Below, piece after piece: positions 23,331 through 35,186 of a stretch of 64,000 nucleotides of DNA. The translations under genes and the position numbers were made by a program. Under the pieces are notes generated by a model. That model saw nothing but the letters and a program-made list of their open reading frames with translations. It was not told the DNA's origin and made no database searches. The first letter of the stretch is position 1. Each line of letters starts with the position of its first letter. Source of the DNA: Limnanthes douglasii subsp. nivea (taxonomy: Eukaryota; Streptophyta; Magnoliopsida; Brassicales; Limnanthaceae); the NCBI GenBank assembly GCA_036936605.1, contig JAUPFV010000001.1, positions 115,390,771 to 115,454,770 of the forward strand, in the 5' to 3' direction.

Positions 23331-23905
23331 TGTTGGAATATATTTATGGATCGATAATAATTTGCACCGACGTGATAATTAAACATATTCGATCATTGTC
23401 TCAAGGAAGTCCAAATTAAAAGTTACCAAGTTAATTAAATAATTAACTAACTTGGGCATATGGATGGAAAGGCGTTATGGGCCCAAGTGTGGTAACCAGG
23501 TTGAATTTATGCATTGTGGTGAATAGGGCTCAAATCTCAACACTTATGCTATGGTCCCCGGACACAAGAAAGTATTATAGGATGGGCTTTACAATATTGG
23601 GTTTCGCATTGTAAAGACTATAAATAAGAGGTTAGGTTTAGGAATTGCATCATCCTAAATCCTAAACAAGAAATTTTTCGTTTCTTTAAGTGACTGGAAA
23701 AAAAATTCCTTTCTTTTAATAACTTATATTATAGGTTTCTCAAGTTCATCTACATAATCACTAAAGAACTAATACTATATGGATAATTGTAGGCAAACCC
23801 GTGAGTACTCTTATATTTGTTTATTCTGAGGTGAATCACATAAAAGGGTTTATATTTATTTTCTGCGTGTTGTTATATTGATTTGATGATATTTCAAATC
23901 AAACA
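23331..23905 (+). mobile_element. Copia-type 3' LTR
   Basis: It begins TGTTGGAATATA directly after a purine tract (AAGTGGGAGAT, 23,320-23,330), the usual arrangement of polypurine tract plus 3' LTR in copia elements. It ends near AAATCAAACA at about 23,905. The short upstream piece 23,121-23,319 would be its 3' untranslated region, cut off by element D. No partner LTR or target duplication was found, so it is a 5'-truncated remnant. Confidence 0.6.
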
Positions 23906-23924
23906 TAATACAAACGTCCCATCT

Positions 23925-24400
23925 TATTCCAATAAAAATGATTCTTTTCGTTTGGATTTCATTTTGGTGTTTAGATTTTGTTTGGCATTCAGATTGTGTC
24001 TAACTTTTATTTAAATCTCTCTTTTTCGTTTGGATTTTGTTTGACTTTATTTAGAGTTATGTTTGTCGTTTGGATTTTTTTGTTTGGAATTTATTTGGTG
24101 TTTGGATTCTGCCTAACTTTTGTTTAGATCGACGTTTATCGTTTGGATTTTGTTTGAATATTTGGCATTTAGATTTTGTTTGGCATTTGAATTTCATTTA
24201 GCGTTTTAAATTTTGCGATTTGAGATTTACGATTTAAGGTTTGATTTGAAATTTGAAATTTGAAATTAGAATTAAGAATTGGGAATCGGAAATTTGGAAT
24301 TTGAAATTGAAGACTTGAGATTTAGGATTAGAGGTTTGAGATTTAAGATTCAACGTTTGAGATATAATATTTGAATTGAATATTTGGTTAAAGAAGATGA
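23925..24400. repeat. Degenerate low-complexity repeat (TTTGGATTT / GAAATTTGA units)
   Basis: About 240 bp of imperfect CGTTTGGATTTTGTTTGG units grade into GATTTGAGATTTA and GAAATTTGAAATT units. Then come purine-rich GAAGAAGATGT units to about 24,510. The plus strand is strongly C-poor throughout. The minus ORF at 24,350-24,568 is only its translation. Confidence 0.7.
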
Positions 24401-24649
24401 TAGGATAGAAGAAAGGAAAAGAAGAATACTTGAAGAAGATGTATGAAAAAGATGTCTAAAGAAGACGTGTGAACAAGATGTGAAGAAAAACATTCTTGAA
24501 AAACATGAAGAAATATGGCATTTGAAAGTCGTTTGAAGATATTTTAAAGATTGAAGGAAACTTGCCAATTTTCATAAAGAAACACATCATTTTTTTTCTT
24601 AACAAACTATTAATTTTTCTCACTAAATTATCATGAGTTTGAGAGGGGA

Positions 24650-24770
24650 TTTTAGCATACTAGTTTTTTTATATTTTGTGTGTATCCCACATTGTCATTC
24701 TCTTATTTACTATTCGTGTATATATATAGACATTTCTATCTATTGTACTTATCTGATCAAATAATAAATC
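24650..24770 (+). other. Possible copia LTR fragment
   Basis: A purine tract GAGAGGGGA is followed by TTTTAGCATACTAG, TCCCACATTG, TATATATATAGAC and TTATCTGATCA, a layout common in copia 3' LTRs. No coding sequence or second copy supports it. Confidence 0.3.
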
Positions 24771-24957
24771 CTCTTTAATTTATATACCAAAATCTAAATG
24801 ACAAATCCAAATATTAAATCCAATTTTCAAATCGATATGAACATCATGAGCTGTCCCACAATAAAACAAACTCAAATTGAAATTTAATATACTATTTTAC
24901 CAACAAAAATGTTACACTGTTCCAGTAGTTATTTCTTCTGAACCGTAACACCCCATC

Positions 24958-25016
24958 ACAATCCAACAAGTCAGATTAAAGGACTACAATCCAGCCAGTC
25001 AGATTGAAAGATTGCA
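24958..25016. repeat. Two tandem copies of a 28-bp unit
   Basis: CAATCCAACAAGTCAGATTA is followed after 28 bp by CAATCCAGCCAGTCAGATTG; each unit continues with AAGGACTA or AAAGATTG. Confidence 0.6.
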
Positions 25017-25019
25017 TGT

Positions 25020-26360
25020 CCCGAATGCGTTGTCTAAAAGCTCAGCAAAAATCAATATTATTTATCTATCCATCAGGTTTGGTGATTGTGGCTATACACA
25101 ATAAATCCATAAACCGTTCTCACTTTTAGAGAGAACCAAGAAAGCAAAAGATGGTCAATTTTTTAAATTTTTTTATGGCAGACAACTAAAACAACTGCAT
25201 GCCGGCACAACAGACAACTAAATCAACTATATGGTATAGTCTCATAACTACAATGTATATCTCGGGTAACATCCTCAGCATGAGAAATATAAAAGGTGTA
25301 TAAATTTTAGAATGTGATTCGCATACAACAAAGCATCTTTGACCTTATTAGGAGTAATATTTAGTACTGTTTGTCATCTATAAGTATTAGTTTTTGGTAC
25401 AACTTTAGGTGTCGGGCATGGGCATAGCTTTGTTTTTACCGTGCTACTGATTGTACTGACGTAATGCAATGCTTGAAATAAAATTTATCACATTTAGTTT
25501 ACCGGTCTGACCTACAAACATCTCTACCTCTAGTATTAGTTGGTTTCCTCGATTGTACCACATGAACTTTTTAAGAGATTAAGAGTTTACATCATCTTAT
25601 TTATTATATGGTCCTGCATGTCTAACATGCATGATACAAATGTTGACTATTCTTATTTTTTGTCAGAATATCTTCAAACATAATTTTCAAACGATGAATA
25701 ATATATAAATATTTCAAAAATTGATCGCATAAGGTTAACCAAATGATCTTATGTTATCTCTTATACATCATTTCACGTGCACAAAGAAACACGTGTCTTA
25801 ATTTAACAATACATTTACATTTTCATGATCGGCTCATGTATCTCTACTTTGTTTATAACTATTTGACAATATATTTAAGCCCGCTCATGATACTAAACCT
25901 CAAATACGGATAAAGTATATTAACATTAATAACATGTTTAACACTTAACTTAGTTTTCTTGAAGGATTTCATAGTTTTTTATGTTGAAGATCAAATAAAG
26001 TGTGAATTTTGACCTTGAACAGTTTGAAATTAAGTTGACTCGAACTGATATATGTTTTAGGTTCGAGTGAGCATTCTCAAACTTATAAAATAAACATGAA
26101 TTTGTTTTAATTATTACAGTTATTATTTTCAAAAACGTAAGTTAAATATTGATAATAATTTACCAAATGGTTGTTGTGTTTCCCAAATTTTAAATCTCGT
26201 TCATGAAGTGATGAAGAATGTTTTAACCATATGGTTTTATCTTATAAATATTAAGATAATGAGTGATGGTTGTGTATTCATTGAATAATTATTTCATTGT
26301 TACTAGGTTTGTGTTGAGGATAGAATTAGTGCAGCTTTCACAAACATTAAAAATTTGTTG
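25020..26360. other. AT-rich intergenic stretch, no genes seen
   Basis: Only short ORFs. The right part (26,020-26,275) is copy 2 of the dispersed repeat described at 8190-8435 and adjoins the truncated start of gypsy element E. Confidence 0.5.
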
Positions 26361-26362
26361 TC

Positions 26363-27378
26363 ATCACCGTAGATTTGTTAAAGCCTCAAAATGGGGAGAA
26401 GTTATTTTCGTACATTGCGGTATCGGATTTTACACTGAGTGCAGTATTAATCAGTGAAGATTTAGGAGTTCCGAAGCCGGTGTATTACATTAGTAAAAAT
26501 TTGGTGATAGCAAAAAAGAGATATATAAAATTAGAAAAATTGGCATTAGTACTAGTGATTGCTGCTAGGAAGATGCGTCCATATTTTCAAGCTCATACTA
26601 TTGGAGTCTGAACTTCATTCCCTTTGAAAAATGTTTTACAATGACGTGATATTTCAGGGAGAATGACCAAGTGGTTAGTTCAGTTGGGGGACTATGACAT
26701 TTTGTTTACACCTCGAACAACAATAAAGGCGCAAACATTGGCAGATTGTTTTGTTGAATTCCATTCAAGCCGATCGAATGAGGATAAAAGTAAAGAGGAA
26801 AGTCTAGTAAATTCGAGGTAGGTTATCCGAAGTGATGAAGGATCTAGTGTTTTAGGGTGGAGTGTTGGGGTTCAGTTAATAGCTCCAACGGGAGAGACAA
26901 TGATTCAATCTATTAAATTTGGTTTTCATGCTTAAAACAATGAAGCTGAATACAAAGCTGCTTTGGCAGGTTTAAGAATGGAAAAAAATTGTGGGGCAGT
27001 TACAGTGCGCTTTGAAACGGATTCTCAATTGTTAGCAAATCAGGTATCTGGATTTTCCGAAGCAATAAAGATCGTCTGATTTAATATCTTCGGAAACTTC
27101 GGAATTTAATGCTTTTGTTTGAAAATGTTGTTGTGCAATATATTAGTCGGGGGAGTAACATGATGGCTCATTCTTTAGCAAACATTGTTTACAAGGAAGA
27201 ATATCCTTGGATTTTGCTACAAGAAAATCCCTCAGTTGTTACTCAATCTAGCCAATGTGAATGTATAGAGGAATTTTTTATTATGACTAATGAAACCCGA
27301 GGTGATTGGCGATCAGATATTCTTAGCTTTTTTACTCAAGGAATACTACCAGATGATTCACAATTGGCCAAAAAATGA
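26363..27378 (+). pseudogene. Tat element E: RNase H region, 5'-truncated
   Basis: It starts in the RT-RNase H connection (KPQNGEKLFSYIAVSDFTLSAVL, about 26,376) and continues with PVYYISKNLV, RYIKLEKLALVLVIAARKMRPYFQAH. After stops come KWLVQLGDYDI and ADCFVEFHS, and at 26,835-27,060 an RNase H core (SDEGSSV, NNEAEYKAALAGL, FETDSQLLANQV). The open frame 27,109-27,378 is the RNase H end (SNMMAHSLANIVYKEEYPWI) plus the linker to integrase. Three or more stops. RT, gag and the 5' LTR are absent. Confidence 0.85.
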
Positions 27379-28533
27379 GAAGTAAAGCGTTCAGATATAT
27401 AGTACTGGATGGAATATTTTATAAGAAGGTATTAAGCAGACCATTGTTACGATGTTTAAGCAAACAAGAATCACAAGAAGTATTATCAGAGTTGCATGAT
27501 GGTGAAGGTTCAGCTCATTGCGGGTTCAAAGCTCTCTCACGTCGAGTTTTACTTGCAGGGTTCTATTGGCCAACAATCATGAATGATGCTAAGAATTTAG
27601 TTCGAAGTTGTGATACTTGTTAGAGATTTGCCAATGCTATTCACAGACCAGTAGTACCGTTTATGTCTATATCCGAGGCAATACCATTTGATAGATGGGG
27701 GACTAATCTGGTAGGTTCTTTGTCGTTGGCTTCTGGAGGAAGATAGATGATAATTTTAGCGGTAGATTATTTTACAAAGTGGGCAGAGGCAGAACCGTTA
27801 TCAGGGACAAAAACAAAAGACGTGATCAAATTTATTGTGAACATCTGTTGTCGTTTTGGAGTTCCTCGGAGGATTACAACAGATAATGGCCCTCGGTTTA
27901 ATAATAGGGAGATGGCTTCATTTTGCACTTCTAAAGGAATTCAGAAATGCTTTTTGACGTTTTTTCATCCTCAAGCTAATGGGCAAGTGGAAGTGACAAA
28001 CAGAATAATTTTAGATGGCTTGAAGAAGAATTTGACGGGGGCAGTAGTAAAATGGCCAAACTATTTACAAGAGGTACTTTGGGCTTACCGAATAACTCCT
28101 AGAGAGGCTACAAAGGAAACTCCTTTTGCTTTGGCATATGGAATGGATGCAGTCATACCTGTAGAATCTACGATGTCATCTTTTAGAATAACTCAATATT
28201 CTGAGGTCTAATGATGAAGTTCGAAGGGCGAATTCGGATTTGATTGAGGAAAAAAGAGTTCGAGCTCATTTGAATGTAATAATATCAAACTCTTATGAGA
28301 AATAGATATAATTCGAAGGTAAAGAGAAGAGATTTGAAAGAAGGCGATAAGGTGTTGAGAAACATTTTCTTGCACACAAATGAGAAAAAACTCGGAAAAA
28401 TGGCTCCGAACTGGGAAGGGCCTTATGTGGTTGTTGAAAGGATAAAGTCGGGGTCCTATCGTCTTTGTGATTTTGAGGGGAGGATGCTTCAACATCCATG
28501 AAATATCCAACACTTTAAGCTTTATTGGGAGTA
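27375..28533 (+). pseudogene. Tat element E: integrase, broken but nearly complete
   Basis: The zinc-binding region is intact (HDGEGSAHCGFKAL, FYWPTIMNDAKNLVRSCDTC). After two in-frame stops (about 27,621 and 27,745) the catalytic core reads VDYFTKW, TDNGPRF and ANGQVEVTNR, so the D, D and E residues are all present. A frameshift near 28,210 separates the C-terminal GPYVVVERIKSGSYRL chromatin-proximal tail (28,295-28,500), which ends IQHFKLYWE. The enzyme would insert element cDNA into the chromosome. This copy is interrupted. Confidence 0.88.
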
Positions 28534-28985
28534 GATATGTTTTTGTACTTTGAAATTTTTACTTTTGAATGACGCACTCTTTCCTATCATGTTGGCCCGG
28601 AAGGTTTTAACGAGGCGTCATGTACATATTCAATATTATCAATAAAGTTCATTTTTAGCCAATGGTTGTTTACACATGTTTGAATACTATGTTAACAAAT
28701 CATCAGAGACTGATCATCTTTGATATTGGTTAAGAGTAGAATGTTCTGAAGTGTTTATAACACTTTTCGAAGAAGCAACCATGTTTAATAATCACATTTA
28801 CAATTTTTTAGACGTGAAAGCTTAATAGCACACTGGAATTTTTCAAAGAGCTACTATGTTAAGGTATTTGAGGTGGTAAGTTTGCAGTTTATAGTTATTT
28901 TCGTTTTTTAAATTTAGCATCGAATAATATGTGAAGAGAATAATAAAATAAGGAAATCGTTTGTCAATTAGATTAATTCGTTGAG

Positions 28986-29441
28986 CTACAAAAAGCAATT
29001 TTTTAACTTGACAAACATAAAAAATGTGATAAAGTTAATCAGATGACTCCTCTCCCTATACGATTCTTCTTCATCTTCATCTTCAGATGATGATTCGCAG
29101 ATGGGATCGAAAGCTTCACTTGGACGTTTCTCCATAGGAATGTCGTTCCAAAAACTTGTGAGGTCGATTTTTGGATAAGTAGCGTGAAGTTCTTGAAGAA
29201 GGAGAATTTGTGCATCTTCTTTTCCGATGTTAATAGCAGTTAACATGTCCTTTGAAAGTTCAGCCTCGGTAGCAGCTACAACAGCAGTTTTTTCCACTTC
29301 GAAATCCTTCTTCAGTTTAGCTATCTCGTCGATCAATTCTTTATTTCTTGTTTCATAAAGACTAAGAGAATTTTGTAGTTCATTAGAATTGGAGATTTCG
29401 GTAGCCTGTTCAGTAGCATGATCAGTCTTGAGCTTATTCAT
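28986..29441 (-). pseudogene. Possible antisense ORF remnant of Tat element E (coiled-coil tail)
   Basis: A 151-codon minus ORF lies between integrase and the 3' LTR, opposite to the element's own genes. It has a heptad-like helical stretch (residues 1-85, rich in E/K/L), then YPKIDLTSFWNDIP and a very acidic tail SSSEDEDEEES. Order and composition parallel the C-terminus of the antisense protein at 36,607-38,153 (coiled coil, then FPKRRLGDLWRYVDD and an acidic tail). The N-terminal domain found in that gene is missing; only about 320 bp separate this ORF from the LTR. Homology is inferred from layout and weak motif similarity. Confidence 0.6.
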
Positions 29442-29549
29442 AGCATTTCGAAGAGATTTTCTGACAGTTTTATTTCCATTGTTTCGAAGAGATTTTTTGT
29501 TTTTGAAATGTTAATAGATTTCAGCGCTACTTCTAATGGGTATTTGTTT

Positions 29550-29665
29550 TTATCACGCTTCGAATGATCGCTCCTAGTTGACGCTTCGAATGATTGCTCT
29601 CTATGTATGCTTCGAATGATTTTTTCAAATGATTTATTCTAGTGGTCGCTTCGAATGACTGCTTT
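29550..29665. repeat. Short tandem repeat around GCTTCGAATGAT
   Basis: CGCTTCGAATGAT or its near variants occur four times at 25-35 bp spacing. The array lies between the antisense ORF remnant and the polypurine tract of element E. Confidence 0.65.
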
Positions 29666-29746
29666 GAGTTTGTTTTATAACAGCTTACATGACATATGGA
29701 AAAAATCAAAGATATTTTAGTTCTAATTCATTTACTGACATGAGAA

Positions 29747-30061
29747 CTAGGGGGCTTCTGATATGGAAGTAGGATTTTGAGGACTAAGTTATAAATAATG
29801 TAAATTTAAGGATTTAATTATAAGTAATGTAAGTATTATCCTTAAATTGCAATTGATGTAAGTTTTAGAGAGTATTTGTAACTATGTATAATTGTTAAGG
29901 ACTAAACAACAATTAGTCATCTTTTGTAACAGATTTCAGTTTAAGACTAAGTTTTGGCTCCTGTATATAAAGGGCAAGGCAACTCTAATAAAAAGGTTGA
30001 ACATTTTTTCTCTCGAACTTATTTGTACTTGTACTTTCTCTCTTGGGCGAGACCGTTATCA
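29747..30061 (+). mobile_element. Polypurine tract and 3' LTR of Tat element E
   Basis: CTAGGGGGCTTC (29,747-29,758) immediately precedes TGATATGGAAGTAGG, the proposed LTR start at 29,759. Inside are TATATAAAGGG (about 29,962-29,972) and a CTCTC-rich leader. The end is placed at CGTTATCA (30,061). The 5' LTR of E is not in the window, so the right edge and target duplication cannot be verified. Confidence 0.6.
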
Positions 30062-30065
30062 TATC

Positions 30066-32924
30066 AAAGCATATGAGGTGATGGGTTAAATGAATGGTCA
30101 TATTACAAATCAATTAACAGATCTTACAAACATCGTTCTAAAAATTAATATTCTTAACTAATCTGAAAGAGTCGAGCTATTTGTTCTCATCATCAGTATA
30201 ATCATATAGTTAAAAAATGAGTCATATATTTTCACTTAATTTGTCATATAATACTCGAGTTTGCGATTTATATTTATATGTTCAAACATCAAATAATTAC
30301 ATTGAATACTCTGCAACAACCAATACTAATGTTTCTTCCTTACTCATCACCTCTTATGCAGGGATATCCATGTCACCTAAGAACATAACCATGACTTGGT
30401 CTGCTAAGTCTCAACCCCAGATCGATAATGGTTGAACAAAAATATATCTTAAACGTATTTTTGCTCACTCTAAAAATTATGTAGGGAGATTTTTCTTTAA
30501 ATTTTAACCCGTATAAGATGGATAATTATAACGGCATAGTGACCTCAATTATCACATTCAAATATTTTGAAATGAGATACTTGACTTTACAAGGGACGAA
30601 AAATTATAGTATCGAACATTCTCTGTATCCTTATGGTGAAACGCTCTCCCTTGGTTTAACCAATTACCCTTAAATAATTTCAAAAAACTTTATATTTAGT
30701 GAAAATTATGATAAAAATGCATGGTATTGCGTCCTTTTAGTCATAAAAATCAAAACCCCCGTCATAGGGGAATTAGAGTTGAATGTGGTACTCAGTCGGT
30801 GGGTCCGTCATAAAAAATCTCTTATTTTTTCATTATAACTATTTCTCTATCATTTACTATGATAAATTTTACTCGACTATGATTTAACAAAATGCATGTG
30901 GTCGTTCCCTTGGTCCACCAATGTCTTTGTTAGGTCGTATTGATGTAATCTAAAGCAATTAATGCACATTATGGAAATATTATTTTGGTTTTTGCACTAT
31001 AACAAATAACAATTAACTGGGTTCTAATTATTCTCTATGATAAGGATAATCTATGAGAGACTCTCATTCTGGTGAGATCAAGTAAGATTTTATAAACAAA
31101 TACCTTAGAGAATGGTCAAGTATTTTGCATCATATTGAAAATCCTTAATCTTCTTTTAGAGAGAGTAGAAGAAATTATTTTAAAAGTGGAATGTTTAAGA
31201 AAGATAGGCCACTTATGAGATGTTTTTACACAGTATGGACCGCAAACCTGATTTTTGTGTGAATAAATAATTAAAACAAGATATGTATATCTACTTTACA
31301 AAATTAAATAAGACATATGTGTATAAGTTGTTTCTTGTTTCATGTATTGATTAGTTAGCAGATGACACATCAAGTAATCACGTGTTTCATAACCAAACGG
31401 AATCAATGTTATTACAAAGTAATAATTTTTTTTCTTATAAATACCGAGATAACTTGGGATCTTGATGTGTATAAATATATTTCCACCAAATTGGCCATAA
31501 TTTGTAAGCATATATTAATGGCATGTTCATTATCAGTGTTTAGGACACCGATTATTATGTTGACCTCAGATAAATATTTGGGATTCTTTGATCATATAAT
31601 TTTAAATCAAATTTCAAAAAAATATTCATTCAGTGTATGGTCTAGGAAATTTTCGGGTTATTTGGTTAACAATGCAGATATCAAAATATATTTACACGAG
31701 TTTTCTACTCTAGCGACCATAGAGCCTCCCCGTTCTTTAATAAGGTTCAAATTTTATAGGGTAGGCTTATCATGCTTAACCGTTTCATCTCTCGATATTC
31801 CTACAATGTTTTTCATTTTTTTAGATCCTCAAATGAGTGGATCAGTTTCATTATAATCCCAAACTTTTAACAAAATAATAGAACATTTCGTTTCTCCCGA
31901 AGTTTTATTCAGATCATATTTGGGCAAGCCCTTGTATTTATATAATATGGTCTCTAGCCACATCTTTCTTGTTGTTATGACTCAGTAAGTAGATCATAAT
32001 CATTTTTAATTTGTTATAGTTAATCACGTCAAGATGAGAGATTTGTTATTTATTAAATTTTAGATACATGCATTGGTTAAGTAATTGCACACACATACAT
32101 AAATGAGATGTACCACATAAACATTGCAATTTCATATATAATCTAAAAAAATGTGTAACATTTGAATATAACATTAATAAAATAGGTATTTACAAAATTA
32201 TCACGATACTTTTTTGAAAATCAACTAGTTTGTACTTGTATAAGGCTAAGAAAAATAAATATTGATCACATGATAAATCAAATGAAGAAAATCTTCATTT
32301 AAGCCTATTTTCTGAATTTGATGTTTAATGAATAATTATATATAGTATTTGTTTGTCCGTCATTAACTACACTAAAAATTAATCTTCATTTGAACCGATC
32401 AATCACACAGTACCATTAATAATAAACTTGTTAAGACTATAAAACCAAAAAAACATCAATATGCATATTTTTAATGATTTGTTAACTCTTTTATCGTTTA
32501 TACAAGTCTAGACAACTCGAAAGGATTTAAATCTAATTGAAAATAAAAATACAACTACAAACATGCTTAAGGTTCCATTAGTTTATATTTTAGTCAAAAT
32601 TTTAATAGTTAATCAACTCAATAAATAACATAACTTGTAGTGCTTGATGTAGTGAGCGTAAGGGCTATTTACTTGTGTTTCCTTCGCCGTGGCAACAATA
32701 TACGACGCTGTGATATCCGGAGATAAGAAATAAACCTTGTATTTTGATAGATAAAATCTGCCGTCGTCTCGACAACCAAACATGTTACTGCGACGTATGG
32801 TTTCAACAAAACTTATGAATATATTTTTAAGAAAATTTCATGTTAGAACCCTTTTAATTCATCAAATTTTTAATGATATTCTTTTACAGTAGTGGTTTTT
32901 TTACTACGATGATAATATAAAAAA

Positions 32925-32986
<62 letters not shown>

Positions 32987-33565
32987 TTTACCATTTTATC
33001 CAATTTAAGGCTTAAAACCTTTATATTTTCATGGATTTAATTTAAAATTACGAAACATGCATATACTTTCTACATAAACATTTTCTACCAACCAAAATGA
33101 CATTTAATCCAATTTTTATATCCTTTTATAAAAAATCATTAAAGTTTTTTGAAAATGATGATTATAATCCCTTTGATCTTCCAATTATTTATAACATTGA
33201 TGGTGTTATATCCATATAGTACTAAAATTGACTTTTTTTTATTAATTTTGGTTTCTTATTTATTTTATAATTCTTTGGATGTATAATTCTATATGTTTTT
33301 TTACTGTTGAAAATTTATAATTTAACCTTTGAATTTAAAAGATAATTATTATATATGTTTTTCAGTTTCAAACTAAAACCGTCTATGCATCATTTATAGA
33401 CCTCAACCCCATATTTAATTTATTTCTACAAAGCCATCGCAAAATATTTTAGTTTTGTTGAAGTCATATATTTACGATTTAATCTTTCATAATATCCAAA
33501 ACAAACCTAATATCTATACAATAAATCTCACAATACATTATTACACATTATTCAATTTTTAAATA
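30066..33565. other. AT-rich intergenic stretch, no recognised genes
   Basis: The longest ORF is 31,362-31,856 (164 codons, plus). I recognise no domain, and its composition (Ile, Leu, Phe, Ser) is that of translated AT-rich DNA. A (TA)n run is listed separately. Nothing else stands out. Confidence 0.5.
32925..32982. repeat. (TA)n microsatellite
   Basis: Uninterrupted TA dinucleotides for more than 50 bp. Confidence 0.95.
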
Positions 33566-33927
33566 TTTTTTAGAATAATTCGAATAATCATAAGGCTCCA
33601 AATCTTGAATGATTAATCATAAAAGAGTTCACAATGTTCTTTGTATATTTGTATTCATAATTTATCTTCATATTATTTAGAAAATCTATGTTTTCAATTT
33701 TCTTCCCTATGAATAAATTATTAAGGTTATATAAAATAGATATCGAAATATGTAACCTTATTATTTTCATAGTGAAACACATTTTTCTTTGGCGAGGCTC
33801 GTGGACATAGACTTTATTTACGGACTACATTAAATCTGGTGCTATTTTTATGTTATTTATTTTGTTTATTTTTGTATAAACTATTTATGATAATATTGCA
33901 TTCTCATTTATAACAATTGGTATCAGA
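33566..33927 (+). mobile_element. 5' LTR and primer-binding site of old copia element H
   Basis: The sequence TAATTCGAATAATCATAAGGCT...TCTTGAATGATTA matches the 3' LTR start at 58,914 (TGATTTGAATAGTCATGAGGCT...). The LTR ends ATTTATAACA at 33,915. Two bases later comes TGGTATCAGA (33,918-33,927), the initiator-Met-tRNA type PBS of copia elements. Length is about 350 bp. The first bases (TGTTGAG in the 3' copy) are mutated here. Confidence 0.75.
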
Positions 33928-33989
33928 ATGTAGGTTGTTGCGATTAGGGTTAACAGTGGTGTTTACATCAACAAAATAGATAATCAAAA

Positions 33990-34271
33990 GATTTGATTGA
34001 GGATCCAACTCTATATTATGGAAAATTAAATTGAAATACTCTTTATACTACTAGATCTGGGAGAATAAGTTACTGACATAGATGAAAGTATAGAAGAAAT
34101 ATGATCTTTAATAAATGGATTTATATTAGATTCTAATTAGTGTAAATGACAATATTTTTCGTGAGAATACTGTTGTTTATGCGGGAAAGAAGTTAGGAGA
34201 ACTTTACTCAGAGAAAATAATTGTGAGCAACTTATACTTGAAGAAACATTTGTATTGTTTCAGGTTGAAAG
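33990..34271 (+). pseudogene. Gag start of copia element H, interrupted by the young Tat element
   Basis: Stop-ridden plus-strand sequence ends in KLGELYSEKIIVSNLYLKKHLY and FRLK, a decayed version of the copia gag block LxxKLxxLKMxEG. It is cut at 34,271 by insertion of the Tat element. The GAAAG at 34,267-34,271 is duplicated at 44,822-44,826, where the gag block resumes. Confidence 0.6.
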
Positions 34272-34760
34272 TGGTGAGGATAAAAGTAGCCTGAGGGTAG
34301 GCTAATAATTTCAAGTGGAGTTTCAAAACGGAGTAAGGGTGTTTCAGGATGGTGTGAAGGTGTTTCAAGGTGTTTCAGGGTGTTTCAGGGTGTTTCAAGG
34401 TGGAGAGAGAATTGAGCAGCTTGGCAGCAGTAAATTCTGTTACCCATAGTTAATGCTGGTGGTTGGGTATTTATAGTATGTAATTTGGGCCCTTATGGGC
34501 TTTCGGGTCAAGTTTAATGGACCCGGGTCATGTTTAAAGACCCATGAGTTTTAAGCAGATGGGCATGTAGCTTAGTCAGATAGTGTTTAGGTTTTTTAGT
34601 ACTTTAGTCATAGTTCGAACTGCCTTAGGCTTGCAGTGTTCGAAGTCATCTGCCCAGTTCAAAAGTCCTGTCCGAATTAAGCTCATGGAGTCTGTCCGGT
34701 TTACGGAGAGATTTACTTTGGGCTGCCCTCCCGGGGAGCACTTCGAATTCGGACTCATCA
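34272..34760 (-). repeat. 3' LTR of the young Tat element
   Basis: It is a 489-bp direct repeat of 44,333-44,821. On minus it starts TGATGAGTCCGAATTCG and ends ATCCTCACCA. It contains a minus-strand TATAAATACCC box near 34,465-34,475 and several GGTGTTTCA units (34,339-34,402 on plus) near its end. Confidence 0.96.
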
Positions 34761-34775
34761 GGAGCCCTTTTTTTA
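34761..34775 (-). other. Polypurine tract of the young Tat element
   Basis: The minus strand reads TAAAAAAAGGGCTCC immediately before the LTR start TGATGAG, the expected plus-strand priming site. Confidence 0.8.
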
Positions 34776-35084
34776 GGTGTTTGAACAAGTGTCCTTGTCA
34801 AAGAACTAAAAAACAGTCCGATTTAGAAGGTGGTTTTTCAATTCGAAGAGAGCTGAGGACGGACCCGGACAGACCAATCGTTACGAATTCCAAAAGGTTC
34901 TTGTCAGAGTTAGTGGGACACGTGTCACTCTCTGGTTGGTTACTTTAGCCGTTTTTTCACCTTGAAAGTTGCACCACTTTCTCGAACAAGTTACCTCTTT
35001 TAAATGCCATAAATGACATCAGCGCCGTCTTTTAATCATTGCCCAACTTTTCGGATTCTCCTAGGAATCAAACCCTTTTTTCAC

Positions 35085-35125
35085 ATTTACTATAAATTCT
35101 ATTCACCTTTCACAGTCTCACTTAT
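35085..35125 (+). promoter_or_regulatory. Candidate core promoter of the antisense gene
   Basis: TATAAAT at 35,091-35,097 is followed by a pyrimidine-rich stretch (CACCTTTCACAGTCTCAC...) and the ATG at 35,187, leaving about 60 nt for a 5' leader if transcription starts 25-30 bp downstream. The equivalent place in the element at the right edge also has TATAAAT (61,760-61,766). It lies outside the LTR, so the gene could be transcribed independently of the element. Confidence 0.45.
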
Positions 35126-35186
35126 CTCTTTCACTCTGCCATTTCACCCAAAGCTTTATCTCTCTAAAACTTCAAAATTTCCTTAG

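Noticed and set aside
31362..31856. 164-codon plus ORF as a possible host gene
   Set aside because: No recognisable domain, residue use typical of translated AT-rich DNA, no splice or promoter support.
32925..32982. TA tract as a replication origin or matrix-attachment signal
   Set aside because: A plain microsatellite; no further signal supports a function.
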